The notes under the pieces: model-generated
Seen by the model: the letters and a program-made list of their open reading frames with translations, nothing else
Told to the model about the DNA's origin: nothing
The model's database searches: none
Position numbers and translations under genes: made by a program
Part shown: piece after piece, positions 1 to 5,689 of the stretch
How positions within the stretch are numbered: the stretch's first letter is position 1
Layout of the letters: every line of letters begins with the position of its first letter
NCBI GenBank assembly: GCA_030653335.1
Contig: JAURZP010000404.1
Span: 1 to 6,491 of the forward strand
Direction of reading: 5' to 3'
From: Methanoregula sp.
Lineage (GTDB): Archaea > Halobacteriota > Methanomicrobia > Methanomicrobiales > Methanospirillaceae
DNA: 6,491 bases

Positions 1-98
1 TTGAGAGAACAATGCAAGAATTATAGATTGAAGTCAACCGCATATCGCGAAACAATTTTGGAAAATTATTGAATCGCATCTAAAACGTGAATTGATAC

Positions 99-105
99 AA
101 AAAAA
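99..105 (-). terminator. Oligo-T terminator after fusA
   Basis: Read on the minus strand, a run of seven T begins only two bases past the fusA stop codon, inside AT-rich DNA. Archaeal RNA polymerase is known to stop at such T tracts without needing a hairpin, and I see no strong hairpin here. The remaining bases to the left edge (1-98) are AT-rich and hold no gene I can support. A weak TATA-like stretch near 20-30 on the minus strand could serve a gene beyond the edge, but this is only a guess. Confidence 0.5.
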
Positions 106-107
106 GA

Positions 108-2303
108 TTATGCCGACAGGTAATCTGCCGGGGTTGGCATCTGCTCTTTTAAGCCCTTGCGCTTGCGGATTGCCACTACAACTTCCTTGACCATGTTGTT
201 GGGCACGAGTTCGAATCCTGCAAACTCCGTGTTCCACATGGCACGGCCTTCGGTGGCAGAGCGAATATCCCCTGCAAACCCGAAAAGCTCGGCAACCGGT
301 GCTTTACCGATGACAGTAATCGTGTCACCTTCGCTCTGCATGTCAAAGACCTGACCGCGCCGTCCCTGGATCTGGGAGGTTGCAGCCCCCATCTGGTCCA
401 TCGGGACCGTGATCTGGATCTTCTGGACGGGCTCGAGAAGTGAATCACCTGCAATTAACATACCTGCCTTGATTGCACTGCGCACGGCCGGGATGACCTG
501 TGCCGGGCCACGGTGAATGGCATCCTCGTGCAGCTTGACATCGACAAGTGTCATCTTGAGGTTCTGGACAGGCTCATCGGCAAGGGGACCACCGGCGAGT
601 GCCTCGTGGATACCTTCTATGATCAGTTCCATGGTCTCATTGAGGTACTGGACACCTTTTGTCCGGTCGATGAGCATGTTGGTGGCCTTGATATCCTTGA
701 TGCTCTTCGCATCGTCCTTTGACATCCCCACTTTCATGAGAATGTCACGGCGCTCGAGCATCGGCTGGTTCATCGAGACCTCGCCTTTCTTGATCAGGTC
801 AACAATCTCATCAGGCAGAATTTCAAGATCGAAATAGAACCGGTTATGACGGTTCGGGGACTTCCCCTCAACGGATTCTATCTTCTGGGTTACGGTCTCA
901 CGGTAAACCACGATTGGCTCTGAGGTGATGATCTCAACACCCTTGTCGCGCTTGATACGCCCGGTAACAATCTCCAGGTGCAGTTCGCCCATTCCCGAGA
1001 TCAGGTGCTCGCCGGTCTCTTCGTTGATGGTAATAATCAGCGTAGGGTCTTCTTTTGCAACCTGCCGGAGCACTTCAACGAGCTTGGGCAGATCCTTCAT
1101 ATTCTTTGCTTCTACTGCCACGGTCATGACCGGTTCGCTGTAGTGCTTGAGCGACTCAAACGGTGTTATTTCCAGAAGCGAGGTTACCGTTGAGCCAACC
1201 ATCGCATCCTTAAGGCCGGTGACAGCCGCGATGTTCCCACCAACAATTTCTTCGACTTCGACACGCTTCGGGCCCATGAAGATACCGACCTGCTGGAGCC
1301 GGTTCTCTTTCATTGCCGAGCCCATAACATAGAGGCTGTCACCACGCCGGATGCGCCCGGAGAAGAGACGGCCGGTTGCAACTTCACCTGCATGGGGATC
1401 GAACGAAATATCAGTAACCATCAGAGTAACCGGACCGTTCGGATCGCAGGTGATCATGGCCTTACCTTCCTTTGTCTCCTTATCCCCGTGCCATATGACC
1501 GGAATACGGCGCTTCTGGGCATCGAGGGGGTTGGGGAGCTGGTTAACAACGATATCGAGAAGAACATCGGAGAGTGGACTGTTCTTTGCCAGGTACTTCA
1601 TATCGCCTGCACGGCACTTATCGAAAACATCTTTGAATGAGATGCCGCTCTTCTTCATGAAGGGCGCAGAAACTGCCCAGTTGTAGAGTGCAGAGCCAAA
1701 CGCGACGGTGCCTTTTGCAGCATCGAGTTTCCAGCCATTGTTGTAGGCCTCTTCGTTCATTCCCTTGATCAGCTTGTTGACCTTGTCGATCACTTTGCCG
1801 AGCCGGATCTGCATCTCCATCTCGTCGACTTTCAGCTCGTTGACGAGACGGTCCACTTTGTTGATGAAGAGGATGGGGCGCACCTGTTCCTTGAGTGCCT
1901 GCCGGAGCACGGTCTCTGTCTGGGGCATGGTGCCTTCAACAGCATCAACGAGCACTACTGCACCGTCAACCGCACGCATTGCGCGGGTCACATCGCCACC
2001 AAAATCAACGTGACCGGGCGTGTCGATCATGTTGATTAAGTAATCCTGACCTTCATATTCGTGCACCATCGAGACGTTCGAAGCGTCAATGGTGATGCCA
2101 CGTGCCTGTTCCTCGGCATCTGAATCCATGAAGAGCTGCTTTCCTGCGAGTTCCTCAGAGATGATACCGGCACCTGCGAGCAGGTTGTCGGAAAGGGTTG
2201 TCTTACCGTGGTCGATGTGTGCCACAATACCGATGTTCCGAATGTGCTTCGGATCCTTCATGAGCTCAGTTACGCGCTCAACTGATTTTTTGCCGCGGAC
2301 CAT
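108..2303 (-). CDS. fusA: Translation elongation factor EF-2 (archaeal EF-G homologue)
   Basis: This is the cytosolic GTPase that moves tRNA and mRNA through the ribosome after each peptide bond. The 731 residues match the usual archaeal EF-2 length. GTPase motifs are intact: P-loop AHIDHGKT at 28-35, RGIT at 68-71, DTPGH at 94-98, NKVD at 148-151 and a G5-like GSAL at 203-206. The beta-barrel domain follows at about 285-380, then the small domains III-V. The loop HEDAIHRG in domain IV places the expected diphthamide histidine at His597, a mark of archaeal and eukaryotic EF-2 that bacterial EF-G lacks. The C-terminus ends in the archaeal-like DYLSA. The ATG is preceded by GAGGT with a 6-nt spacer. 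It is the last gene of the leftward rpsL-rpsG-fusA group, 23 nt after rpsG, and is followed by an oligo-T stop. No truncation, intein or frameshift is visible. Confidence 0.98.
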   Translation of the reverse strand: MVRGKKSVERVTELMKDPKHIRNIGIVAHIDHGKTTLSDNLLAGAGIISEELAGKQLFMDSDAEEQARGITIDASNVSMVHEYEGQDYLINMIDTPGHVDFGGDVTRAMRAVDGAVVLVDAVEGTMPQTETVLRQALKEQVRPILFINKVDRLVNELKVDEMEMQIRLGKVIDKVNKLIKGMNEEAYNNGWKLDAAKGTVAFGSALYNWAVSAPFMKKSGISFKDVFDKCRAGDMKYLAKNSPLSDVLLDIVVNQLPNPLDAQKRRIPVIWHGDKETKEGKAMITCDPNGPVTLMVTDISFDPHAGEVATGRLFSGRIRRGDSLYVMGSAMKENRLQQVGIFMGPKRVEVEEIVGGNIAAVTGLKDAMVGSTVTSLLEITPFESLKHYSEPVMTVAVEAKNMKDLPKLVEVLRQVAKEDPTLIITINEETGEHLISGMGELHLEIVTGRIKRDKGVEIITSEPIVVYRETVTQKIESVEGKSPNRHNRFYFDLEILPDEIVDLIKKGEVSMNQPMLERRDILMKVGMSKDDAKSIKDIKATNMLIDRTKGVQYLNETMELIIEGIHEALAGGPLADEPVQNLKMTLVDVKLHEDAIHRGPAQVIPAVRSAIKAGMLIAGDSLLEPVQKIQITVPMDQMGAATSQIQGRRGQVFDMQSEGDTITVIGKAPVAELFGFAGDIRSATEGRAMWNTEFAGFELVPNNMVKEVVVAIRKRKGLKEQMPTPADYLSA

Positions 2304-2309
2304 AAAATA

Positions 2310-2315
2310 ACCTCA
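2310..2315 (-). promoter_or_regulatory. Ribosome binding site of fusA
   Basis: On the minus strand TGAGGT lies six bases before the fusA ATG and pairs with the 3' end expected for archaeal 16S rRNA. Together with the following TTATTT it nearly repeats the leader of rpsL: 14 of 15 bases through the ATG are the same. This supports the ATG at 2303 as the start. Confidence 0.7.
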
Positions 2316-2326
2316 AAAAAAGATGT

Positions 2327-2917
2327 TTAACGGGCGGATTTTGCAATGCGCTCGCGTTCTTCCTTTTTCCCTACCGAGTAACACTTCATGTCGCCTTTTG
2401 AGGCGGCGATGAGTTCGTCGGCGAGAACCGCACTTGCGCTCTTCTTGCTCGTGCTTGAGCCTTTGAGCGTTGCTTCTGCAAGGAAACCAATAGCAGTGTC
2501 AACCCTGCGCAGCGGTGCAGTGTCAACAGATTTCGGGACATTGATACCCCCGTATTTCAGGCGGACTGTCTCTTCCCGGGGACCGGAGTTTCCGATGGCT
2601 TCGACCAGCACTTCCACCGGGTTGCGCTTGGTCTTTTTGTTGATGATCTCGAATGCATCCCGGACAATACGGATGGCCAGCTGCTTCTTTCCGGTGTTCT
2701 TCTCGGTCTGCATCAGGCGGTTGATCAACCGCTCGACTATCATCATATTGCTCTTATTGAACTCCTGCTTTGAAAATTTACCACAGGAGTGGGGGATGAT
2801 TAATGAGGTGAGAGTCACATAGCGCATAAGGCTGGGATCGGTTACTTTGACTTCGGCAACGTCCCACTTGTTGAACAGCAGTTTCTGGCCTGCTGTCTTT
2901 GATTCGGTTTCTGTCAT
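2327..2917 (-). CDS. rpsG: 30S ribosomal protein S7 (uS7, archaeal type)
   Basis: S7 is a primary 16S rRNA binding protein that nucleates assembly of the 30S head and lies at the mRNA exit and E site. The 196 residues fit the archaeal S7/eukaryotic RPS5 form, which is longer than the bacterial one. Recognisable segments are PHSCGKFSKQ at 42-51, NPVEVLVEAIGNSGPRE at 99-115, and VDTAPLRRVDTA at 131-142, followed by a basic C-terminal tail. I chose the ATG at 2917 because AGGTGA lies five bases before it. A GTG at 2926, overlapping the rpsL stop as GTGA, would add three residues and has a poorer binding site. The gene follows rpsL directly and precedes fusA, as in str-type operons. Translational coupling to rpsL is likely because the binding site overlaps the rpsL stop. 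Confidence 0.96.
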   Translation of the reverse strand: MTETESKTAGQKLLFNKWDVAEVKVTDPSLMRYVTLTSLIIPHSCGKFSKQEFNKSNMMIVERLINRLMQTEKNTGKKQLAIRIVRDAFEIINKKTKRNPVEVLVEAIGNSGPREETVRLKYGGINVPKSVDTAPLRRVDTAIGFLAEATLKGSSTSKKSASAVLADELIAASKGDMKCYSVGKKEERERIAKSAR

Positions 2918-2922
2918 CTCAA

Positions 2923-2928
2923 TCACCT
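2923..2928 (-). promoter_or_regulatory. Ribosome binding site of rpsG, overlapping the rpsL stop
   Basis: On the minus strand AGGTGA contains the rpsL stop codon TGA and sits five bases before the rpsG ATG at 2917. It matches the archaeal anti-Shine-Dalgarno well and decides the start in favour of the ATG over the GTG at 2926, which lies inside the site itself. The overlap suggests that a ribosome finishing rpsL can restart on rpsG. Confidence 0.65.
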
Positions 2929-3351
2929 GCGCGGTTTCTCTTTCCTGCCAATGACCATTTCATGGAGGCAGACATTATTCACTTTGGTAACAACGTACCT
3001 GACGCCGGGGATATCTCCCATGGAACGCCCGAGACGACCGCCAATGCCTTCGATCTCAACTTCGTCATGCTCATCGATGAAGTTAATCGCACCGTCGCCC
3101 ACTGCAAACGCTGTGACCTGGCGTCCGTTCTTGATCAGCTGCACGCGCACGCACTTCCGGATAGCTGAGTTGGGCTGTTTTGCCTCAACACCGACCTTCT
3201 CCAGCACGATACCTCTCGCCTGTGGAGCCCCCTCACACGGGTCTGACTTCACATCGAGATTGAGCTCGCGGCGGGCGTAGTTCTTGTCTGCCCACCGGAA
3301 CTTATTTGAGTCCCGAACCATCTTTCTGGCTGCAAATTTACCCTGTCCCAT
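2923..3351 (-). CDS. rpsL: 30S ribosomal protein S12 (uS12, archaeal type)
   Basis: S12 sits at the decoding centre of the small subunit and helps set translation accuracy. The 142 residues fit the archaeal S12/eukaryotic RPS23 family, which differs from the roughly 124-residue bacterial protein in its N-terminal region. The signature KQPNSAIRKCVRVQL at 58-72 is present, followed by the conserved loop GGRLGRSMGDIPGVRY at 104-119 and a basic end, GRKEKPRR. The ATG has GAGGT six bases upstream. It is the first gene of the leftward operon and faces queD across 165 nt. In many Euryarchaeota rpl30e and nusA precede it in the RNA polymerase operon; here they do not, so it must have its own promoter. 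Confidence 0.97.
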   Translation of the reverse strand: MGQGKFAARKMVRDSNKFRWADKNYARRELNLDVKSDPCEGAPQARGIVLEKVGVEAKQPNSAIRKCVRVQLIKNGRQVTAFAVGDGAINFIDEHDEVEIEGIGGRLGRSMGDIPGVRYVVTKVNNVCLHEMVIGRKEKPRR

Positions 3352-3357
3352 TAAATA

Positions 3358-3363
3358 ACCTCA
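3358..3363 (-). promoter_or_regulatory. Ribosome binding site of rpsL
   Basis: On the minus strand TGAGGT lies six bases before the rpsL ATG. The block TGAGGTTATTT before the ATG is the same as before fusA, with one base differing just ahead of the start codon. It supports the start at 3351. Confidence 0.7.
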
Positions 3364-3379
3364 TTTTAGTTGTTTTTGT

Positions 3380-3393
3380 GGTTATCGATAACC
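3380..3393. promoter_or_regulatory. Perfect 14-bp palindrome, possible operator
   Basis: GGTTATCGATAACC is a perfect dyad with no spacer. Its symmetry reaches 19 bases (3378-3396) if one bulged C is allowed. It starts 28 bases before the rpsL ATG. Depending on which TATA-like box drives rpsL, it lies at the start of transcription or inside the 5' leader. Perfect dyads of this size are typical of dimeric regulator sites. As RNA it could form a 5-bp stem with a UCGA loop, so a leader structure cannot be excluded. No regulator is known to me for this site. Confidence 0.4.
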
Positions 3394-3402
3394 CACACTG
3401 AG

Positions 3403-3409
3403 ATATATA
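3403..3409 (-). promoter_or_regulatory. rpsL: TATA-like box, candidate rpsL promoter (proximal)
   Basis: On the minus strand TATATAT lies about 55 bases before the rpsL ATG. With the usual archaeal spacing of about 25-28 bases, transcription would start near 3380, at the edge of the palindrome, leaving a leader of about 28 nt. No clear BRE is visible, and the choice between this box and the one at 3426-3435 is open. Confidence 0.4.
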
Positions 3410-3425
3410 CAATCGCGGGGGTCCG

Positions 3426-3435
3426 ATTTATAAAT
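3426..3435. promoter_or_regulatory. Symmetric TATA box between rpsL and queD
   Basis: ATTTATAAAT is a 10-bp palindrome that resembles the archaeal TATA consensus equally on both strands. Toward rpsL it predicts a start near 3403 and a leader of about 50 nt containing the 3380-3393 palindrome. Toward queD it predicts a start near 3458 and a leader of about 60 nt. Direction would normally be set by the BRE, which I cannot assign clearly on either side. Confidence 0.45.
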
Positions 3436-3484
3436 TGTGGCACTCCACCTGCCTGTCTTATACTATTATCCCGCACTCATAATA

Positions 3485-3493
3485 ATATTATAT
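3485..3493 (+). promoter_or_regulatory. queD: TATA-like box for queD, possibly leaderless
   Basis: ATATTATAT is centred about 28 bases before the queD ATG, which is where an archaeal TATA box sits relative to a transcription start. There is no good ribosome binding site before queD; the only purine cluster, GAAGG at 3499-3503, is 13 bases away. Both facts fit an mRNA that begins at or next to the start codon. Confidence 0.4.
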
Positions 3494-3516
3494 CCTGCGA
3501 AGGCTAATCATATGCA

Positions 3517-3918
3517 ATGAAAATCGGGATCTATAAAGAGGTGCAGATCGATACAAGCCACCGTCTGCTCCATTACAAGGGGAAGTGCGCCAACCTCCAT
3601 GGGCACCGGTGGAAGATTGAGGTCTGGATGGAAGGGGAGCCGGACCCGGTAACGCAAATCCTGATCGATTACAGTTTGATCAAACAGGTGATTAACAAGT
3701 ACGATCACCAGATCATCCTGAACCGCGATGACCCGATGGTTCTCCGGATCGAGGAGTTCCACAAGGTTATCACCACGCCCGGAGAACCAACCAGCGAACT
3801 GATGGCGGTCCTTATCCGGGATGAACTCCACGCGGTCTGCCGTGAGAGAGGAATAAAAGCAACAGTAACTAAGATCAGAGTCTGGGAATCTCCCACCGCT
3901 TGCGCTGAGCTTACTTAA
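3517..3918 (+). CDS. queD: 6-carboxy-5,6,7,8-tetrahydropterin synthase (QueD/PTPS family)
   Basis: QueD turns 7,8-dihydroneopterin triphosphate into 6-carboxytetrahydropterin, releasing acetaldehyde and triphosphate, and is the first dedicated step toward preQ0. The 133 residues fit this single-domain cytosolic family. Zinc ligands are His15, His28 and His30 (the last two in LHGH). The catalytic Cys24 stands in the QueD-type pattern CxxxHGH. YDH at 62-64 supplies the Asp/His pair, PTSE at 91-94 fits the usual PTxE motif, and Glu124 in WESPTA is the expected pterin-anchoring glutamate. The neighbours queE and queC make the QueD role far more likely than 6-pyruvoyltetrahydropterin synthase. It is the first gene of the rightward operon; its TAA stop abuts the queE ATG. 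The start lacks a good ribosome binding site and may be leaderless. The substrate source in methanogens is uncertain (see findings). Confidence 0.93.
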   Translation: MKIGIYKEVQIDTSHRLLHYKGKCANLHGHRWKIEVWMEGEPDPVTQILIDYSLIKQVINKYDHQIILNRDDPMVLRIEEFHKVITTPGEPTSELMAVLIRDELHAVCRERGIKATVTKIRVWESPTACAELT

Positions 3919-4527
3919 ATGAAAGTCACTGAAATTTTCAGGAGCCTTCAGGGAGAGGGCAAAAACCAGGGCAAATGCTGCCTCTTCATCCGTCTTGCCG
4001 GCTGCAACCTGAACTGCCACTGGTGCGATACAGAGTACGCCAGGACGAGCGGAAAGGAGATGGGCCTTGATGCAATCCTTGAGCAGGTCTGGCGTATCAA
4101 CCCCCCGTACATCTGCATTACGGGCGGCGAACCACTCATGCAGGCAGAATCACTTGAACCGCTGCTCCAATCACTGCACAAGCGGGGCGCGTTTATCGAG
4201 ATTGAGACAAACGGCACCTATGCATTTACCCGTTTGCAGCCGTATGCCTCGATCTGCATGGATGTGAAATGCCCATCATCCGGAGAGCAGAGCGATCTTT
4301 TACTGCTCGATGCCATCCGCCCGCAGGACAGCGTGAAGTTTGTCCTCAAGGATGAAACAGATTGCCGGTACGCACAGCAGGTAATGGAGTTGCACCCGAT
4401 TGCCGGAGAGATATTCTTCTCTCCGGTTGCTGGCAGCAATTACGCCACCATTGCACAATTCATACTGGCAAACAACCTGCCCGTCAAGTTCCAGTTACAG
4501 CTGCACAAGATCATCGGAGTGAAATGA
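3919..4527 (+). CDS. queE: 7-carboxy-7-deazaguanine synthase (radical SAM, QueE)
   Basis: QueE is a radical S-adenosylmethionine enzyme that rearranges 6-carboxytetrahydropterin into 7-carboxy-7-deazaguanine, using Mg2+ and a [4Fe-4S] cluster. The 202 residues are a normal length. The family start is seen in EIFRSLQGEG at 5-14. The cluster cysteines are Cys29, Cys33 and Cys36 in CNLNCHWC, the CxxxCxxC pattern. TGGEP at 68-72 is the SAM-binding glycine motif. ETNGT at 96-100, DVKCPS at 115-120, KFVL at 140-143 and QLHKII at 194-199 are further QueE marks. It starts immediately after the queD stop (TAAATG) and its own stop overlaps the queC start (ATGA), so the three proteins are probably translated in a coupled way. 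Iron-sulfur chemistry fits an anaerobic host. No key residue is missing. Confidence 0.95.
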   Translation: MKVTEIFRSLQGEGKNQGKCCLFIRLAGCNLNCHWCDTEYARTSGKEMGLDAILEQVWRINPPYICITGGEPLMQAESLEPLLQSLHKRGAFIEIETNGTYAFTRLQPYASICMDVKCPSSGEQSDLLLLDAIRPQDSVKFVLKDETDCRYAQQVMELHPIAGEIFFSPVAGSNYATIAQFILANNLPVKFQLQLHKIIGVK

Positions 4528-5189
4528 AAGCCGTATGTTTACTTTCCGGCGGCATGGACTCATCCACGCTCGCGTACCTGGCAAAGAGCGAGGGGTACGA
4601 TATCTGCGCCCTGCACCTGAACTACGGGCAGCGGACGGAATCAAAAGAACTGGCATGCGCACAGAAGATTGCCTCCCTGCTCCGAGCAAAAGACTTCATC
4701 GCAGTCAACGTCGGTTATTTTTCACAATTTGGGGAGAGCAGCCTCACTGACAAAGAAATTGCCGTAGAACAATTCGATCCCGCACGGGCGCACGTTCCCA
4801 ACACATACGTTCCGTTCCGGAATGCGAACCTGCTCTCCATTGCCACCAGTTTTGCTGAGGCTAAAGAGGCAGATGCGATCTTTATTGGAGTCCAGTCGCT
4901 CGATTACAGCGGCTACCCGGACTGCCGCCCGCAGTTTATCGAGGCGTTCCAGCGCGTAATCGATCTGGGTACAAAGGACACCACATCGATCACTCTCAAA
5001 ACCCCCTTCATAAGGATGACCAAGACTGACATCTTAAACGTGGGGATGAAACTCGGAGTCCCGTACGAACACACGTGGTCCTGTTACCAAAAAGAAGAAA
5101 AAGCCTGTGGAACATGTGGATCGTGCCATTTCCGGAAGGAAGCGTTTGCCGCAATCGGAGAACAAGATCCAATCGCGTACGAGGAATAA
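4524..5189 (+). CDS. queC: 7-cyano-7-deazaguanine (preQ0) synthase QueC
   Basis: QueC uses ATP and ammonia to turn 7-carboxy-7-deazaguanine into the nitrile preQ0. In archaea preQ0 is then placed at tRNA position 15 by the archaeal transglycosylase and becomes archaeosine. The 221 residues show the PP-loop SGGMDSST at 8-15, HLNYGQRTESKE at 31-42, VPNTYVPFRN at 91-100 and PDCRPQFI at 132-139. Four zinc cysteines are seen at 187, 195, 198 and 201. I start at 4524 because the protein begins right before the PP-loop, the ATG overlaps the queE stop as ATGA, and GGAG lies four bases upstream. The frame stays open to an ATG at 4362, but that 54-codon extension would lie inside queE and has no family likeness. 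There is no fused amidotransferase or TGT-like domain, so this is a stand-alone QueC. Confidence 0.96.
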   Translation: MKAVCLLSGGMDSSTLAYLAKSEGYDICALHLNYGQRTESKELACAQKIASLLRAKDFIAVNVGYFSQFGESSLTDKEIAVEQFDPARAHVPNTYVPFRNANLLSIATSFAEAKEADAIFIGVQSLDYSGYPDCRPQFIEAFQRVIDLGTKDTTSITLKTPFIRMTKTDILNVGMKLGVPYEHTWSCYQKEEKACGTCGSCHFRKEAFAAIGEQDPIAYEE

Positions 5190-5687
5190 ATGGAGATCTT
5201 TCGCGGCAGACGCCTTTGGATTGAGAGCCGTATGATCCGGCTCCCGAATGGGATTGAACGGGAAAAAGTGATCGTCCACCCGAGCAATGCCGTAGCAATA
5301 CTTCCCATTGCAGGAGAGCGGTGTAAACTGGTAAAACAATACCGGTATGCGATCGACCAGTACATATTCGAAGCCCCGGCAGGAACAATGGAACCGGGCG
5401 AAGACCCGTTGCAGACCGCTCACCGCGAACTAATCGAAGAGACTGGTTTTGCTGCGCAGAATATGCTTGAGAAAGGGTTCATTTATACAACGCCTGGCTA
5501 TACCGATGAGAAGATCTTCTTGTTTGAAGCCCGGGATCTTTTTCCCTCAACGGTGTTTGGGAAAGATGAGGATGAAGTGATCGCGGTGATGGATGTGGCC
5601 ATCAGCGATCTCCCTGAGATGATCCGCGATGGAACGATCGTTGATGCAAAGACCATCTGCCTGATCCACCGCTGTTTCGGGTGCTGA
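5190..5687 (+). CDS. Nudix hydrolase, ADP-ribose pyrophosphatase type
   Basis: Nudix enzymes split nucleoside diphosphates linked to another group, using Mg2+. The 165-residue protein has a perfect Nudix box from Gly65 to Phe87 (pattern GX5EX7REUXEEXGU), with Glu71, Arg79, Glu80, Glu83 and Glu84 as expected metal and catalytic residues. The preceding EAPAG at 61-65, QYRYAI at 50-55 and TPGYTDEKIFLFEA at 101-114, with Pro102 15 residues past the box, are marks of the ADP-ribose pyrophosphatase (NudF-like) group. ADP-ribose to AMP plus ribose 5-phosphate is therefore the best guess, but Nudix substrates are hard to predict from sequence. The protein has no signal peptide and is probably cytosolic. 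It starts directly after the queC stop (TAAATG) with GAGG five bases upstream, so it is almost surely co-transcribed with queDEC. A role linked to preQ0 synthesis is possible but unproven. Confidence 0.88.
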   Translation: MEIFRGRRLWIESRMIRLPNGIEREKVIVHPSNAVAILPIAGERCKLVKQYRYAIDQYIFEAPAGTMEPGEDPLQTAHRELIEETGFAAQNMLEKGFIYTTPGYTDEKIFLFEARDLFPSTVFGKDEDEVIAVMDVAISDLPEMIRDGTIVDAKTICLIHRCFGC

Positions 5688-5689
5688 TC

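Noticed and set aside
1..79. A minus-strand frame open from an ATG at 79 to the left edge, considered as the start of tuf
   Set aside because: Its 26 codons show none of the EF-1 alpha N-terminus, there is no ribosome binding site, and the DNA is AT-rich like an intergenic region.
157..2310. Many plus-strand open frames opposite fusA, up to 111 codons
   Set aside because: They are antisense shadows of a highly conserved gene, with no ribosome binding sites, no recognisable domains and compositions typical of out-of-frame translation.
2388..2822. A 144-codon plus-strand frame opposite rpsG
   Set aside because: The opposite strand encodes a clear S7. The frame is rich in Ser, Arg and Leu as expected for antisense reading, and resembles no known family.
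2924..2926. GTG as the rpsG start, overlapping the rpsL stop
   Set aside because: The AGGTGA five bases before the ATG at 2917 is much better placed. The GTG lies within that binding site. It remains a possible minor alternative.
3352..3516. A riboswitch (for example preQ1/preQ0 type) in the leader of queD
   Set aside because: I found no pseudoknot-like pairing or known preQ1 aptamer pattern between the TATA-like boxes and queD, and the transcript may have almost no leader.
3508..4020. A 170-codon minus-strand frame across queD and the start of queE
   Set aside because: Both plus-strand genes carry full catalytic motifs and tight operon spacing. The minus frame crosses their boundary and has no motif.
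4362..4523. A 54-codon upstream extension of queC in the same open frame
   Set aside because: It lies wholly inside queE in another frame, shows no QueC likeness, and the ATG at 4524 has the ATGA overlap, a binding site and the correct family N-terminus.
5008..5423. Overlapping minus-strand frames opposite the end of queC and the Nudix gene
   Set aside because: They are shadows of two well-supported genes; several overlap each other in different frames and none has a plausible start site.
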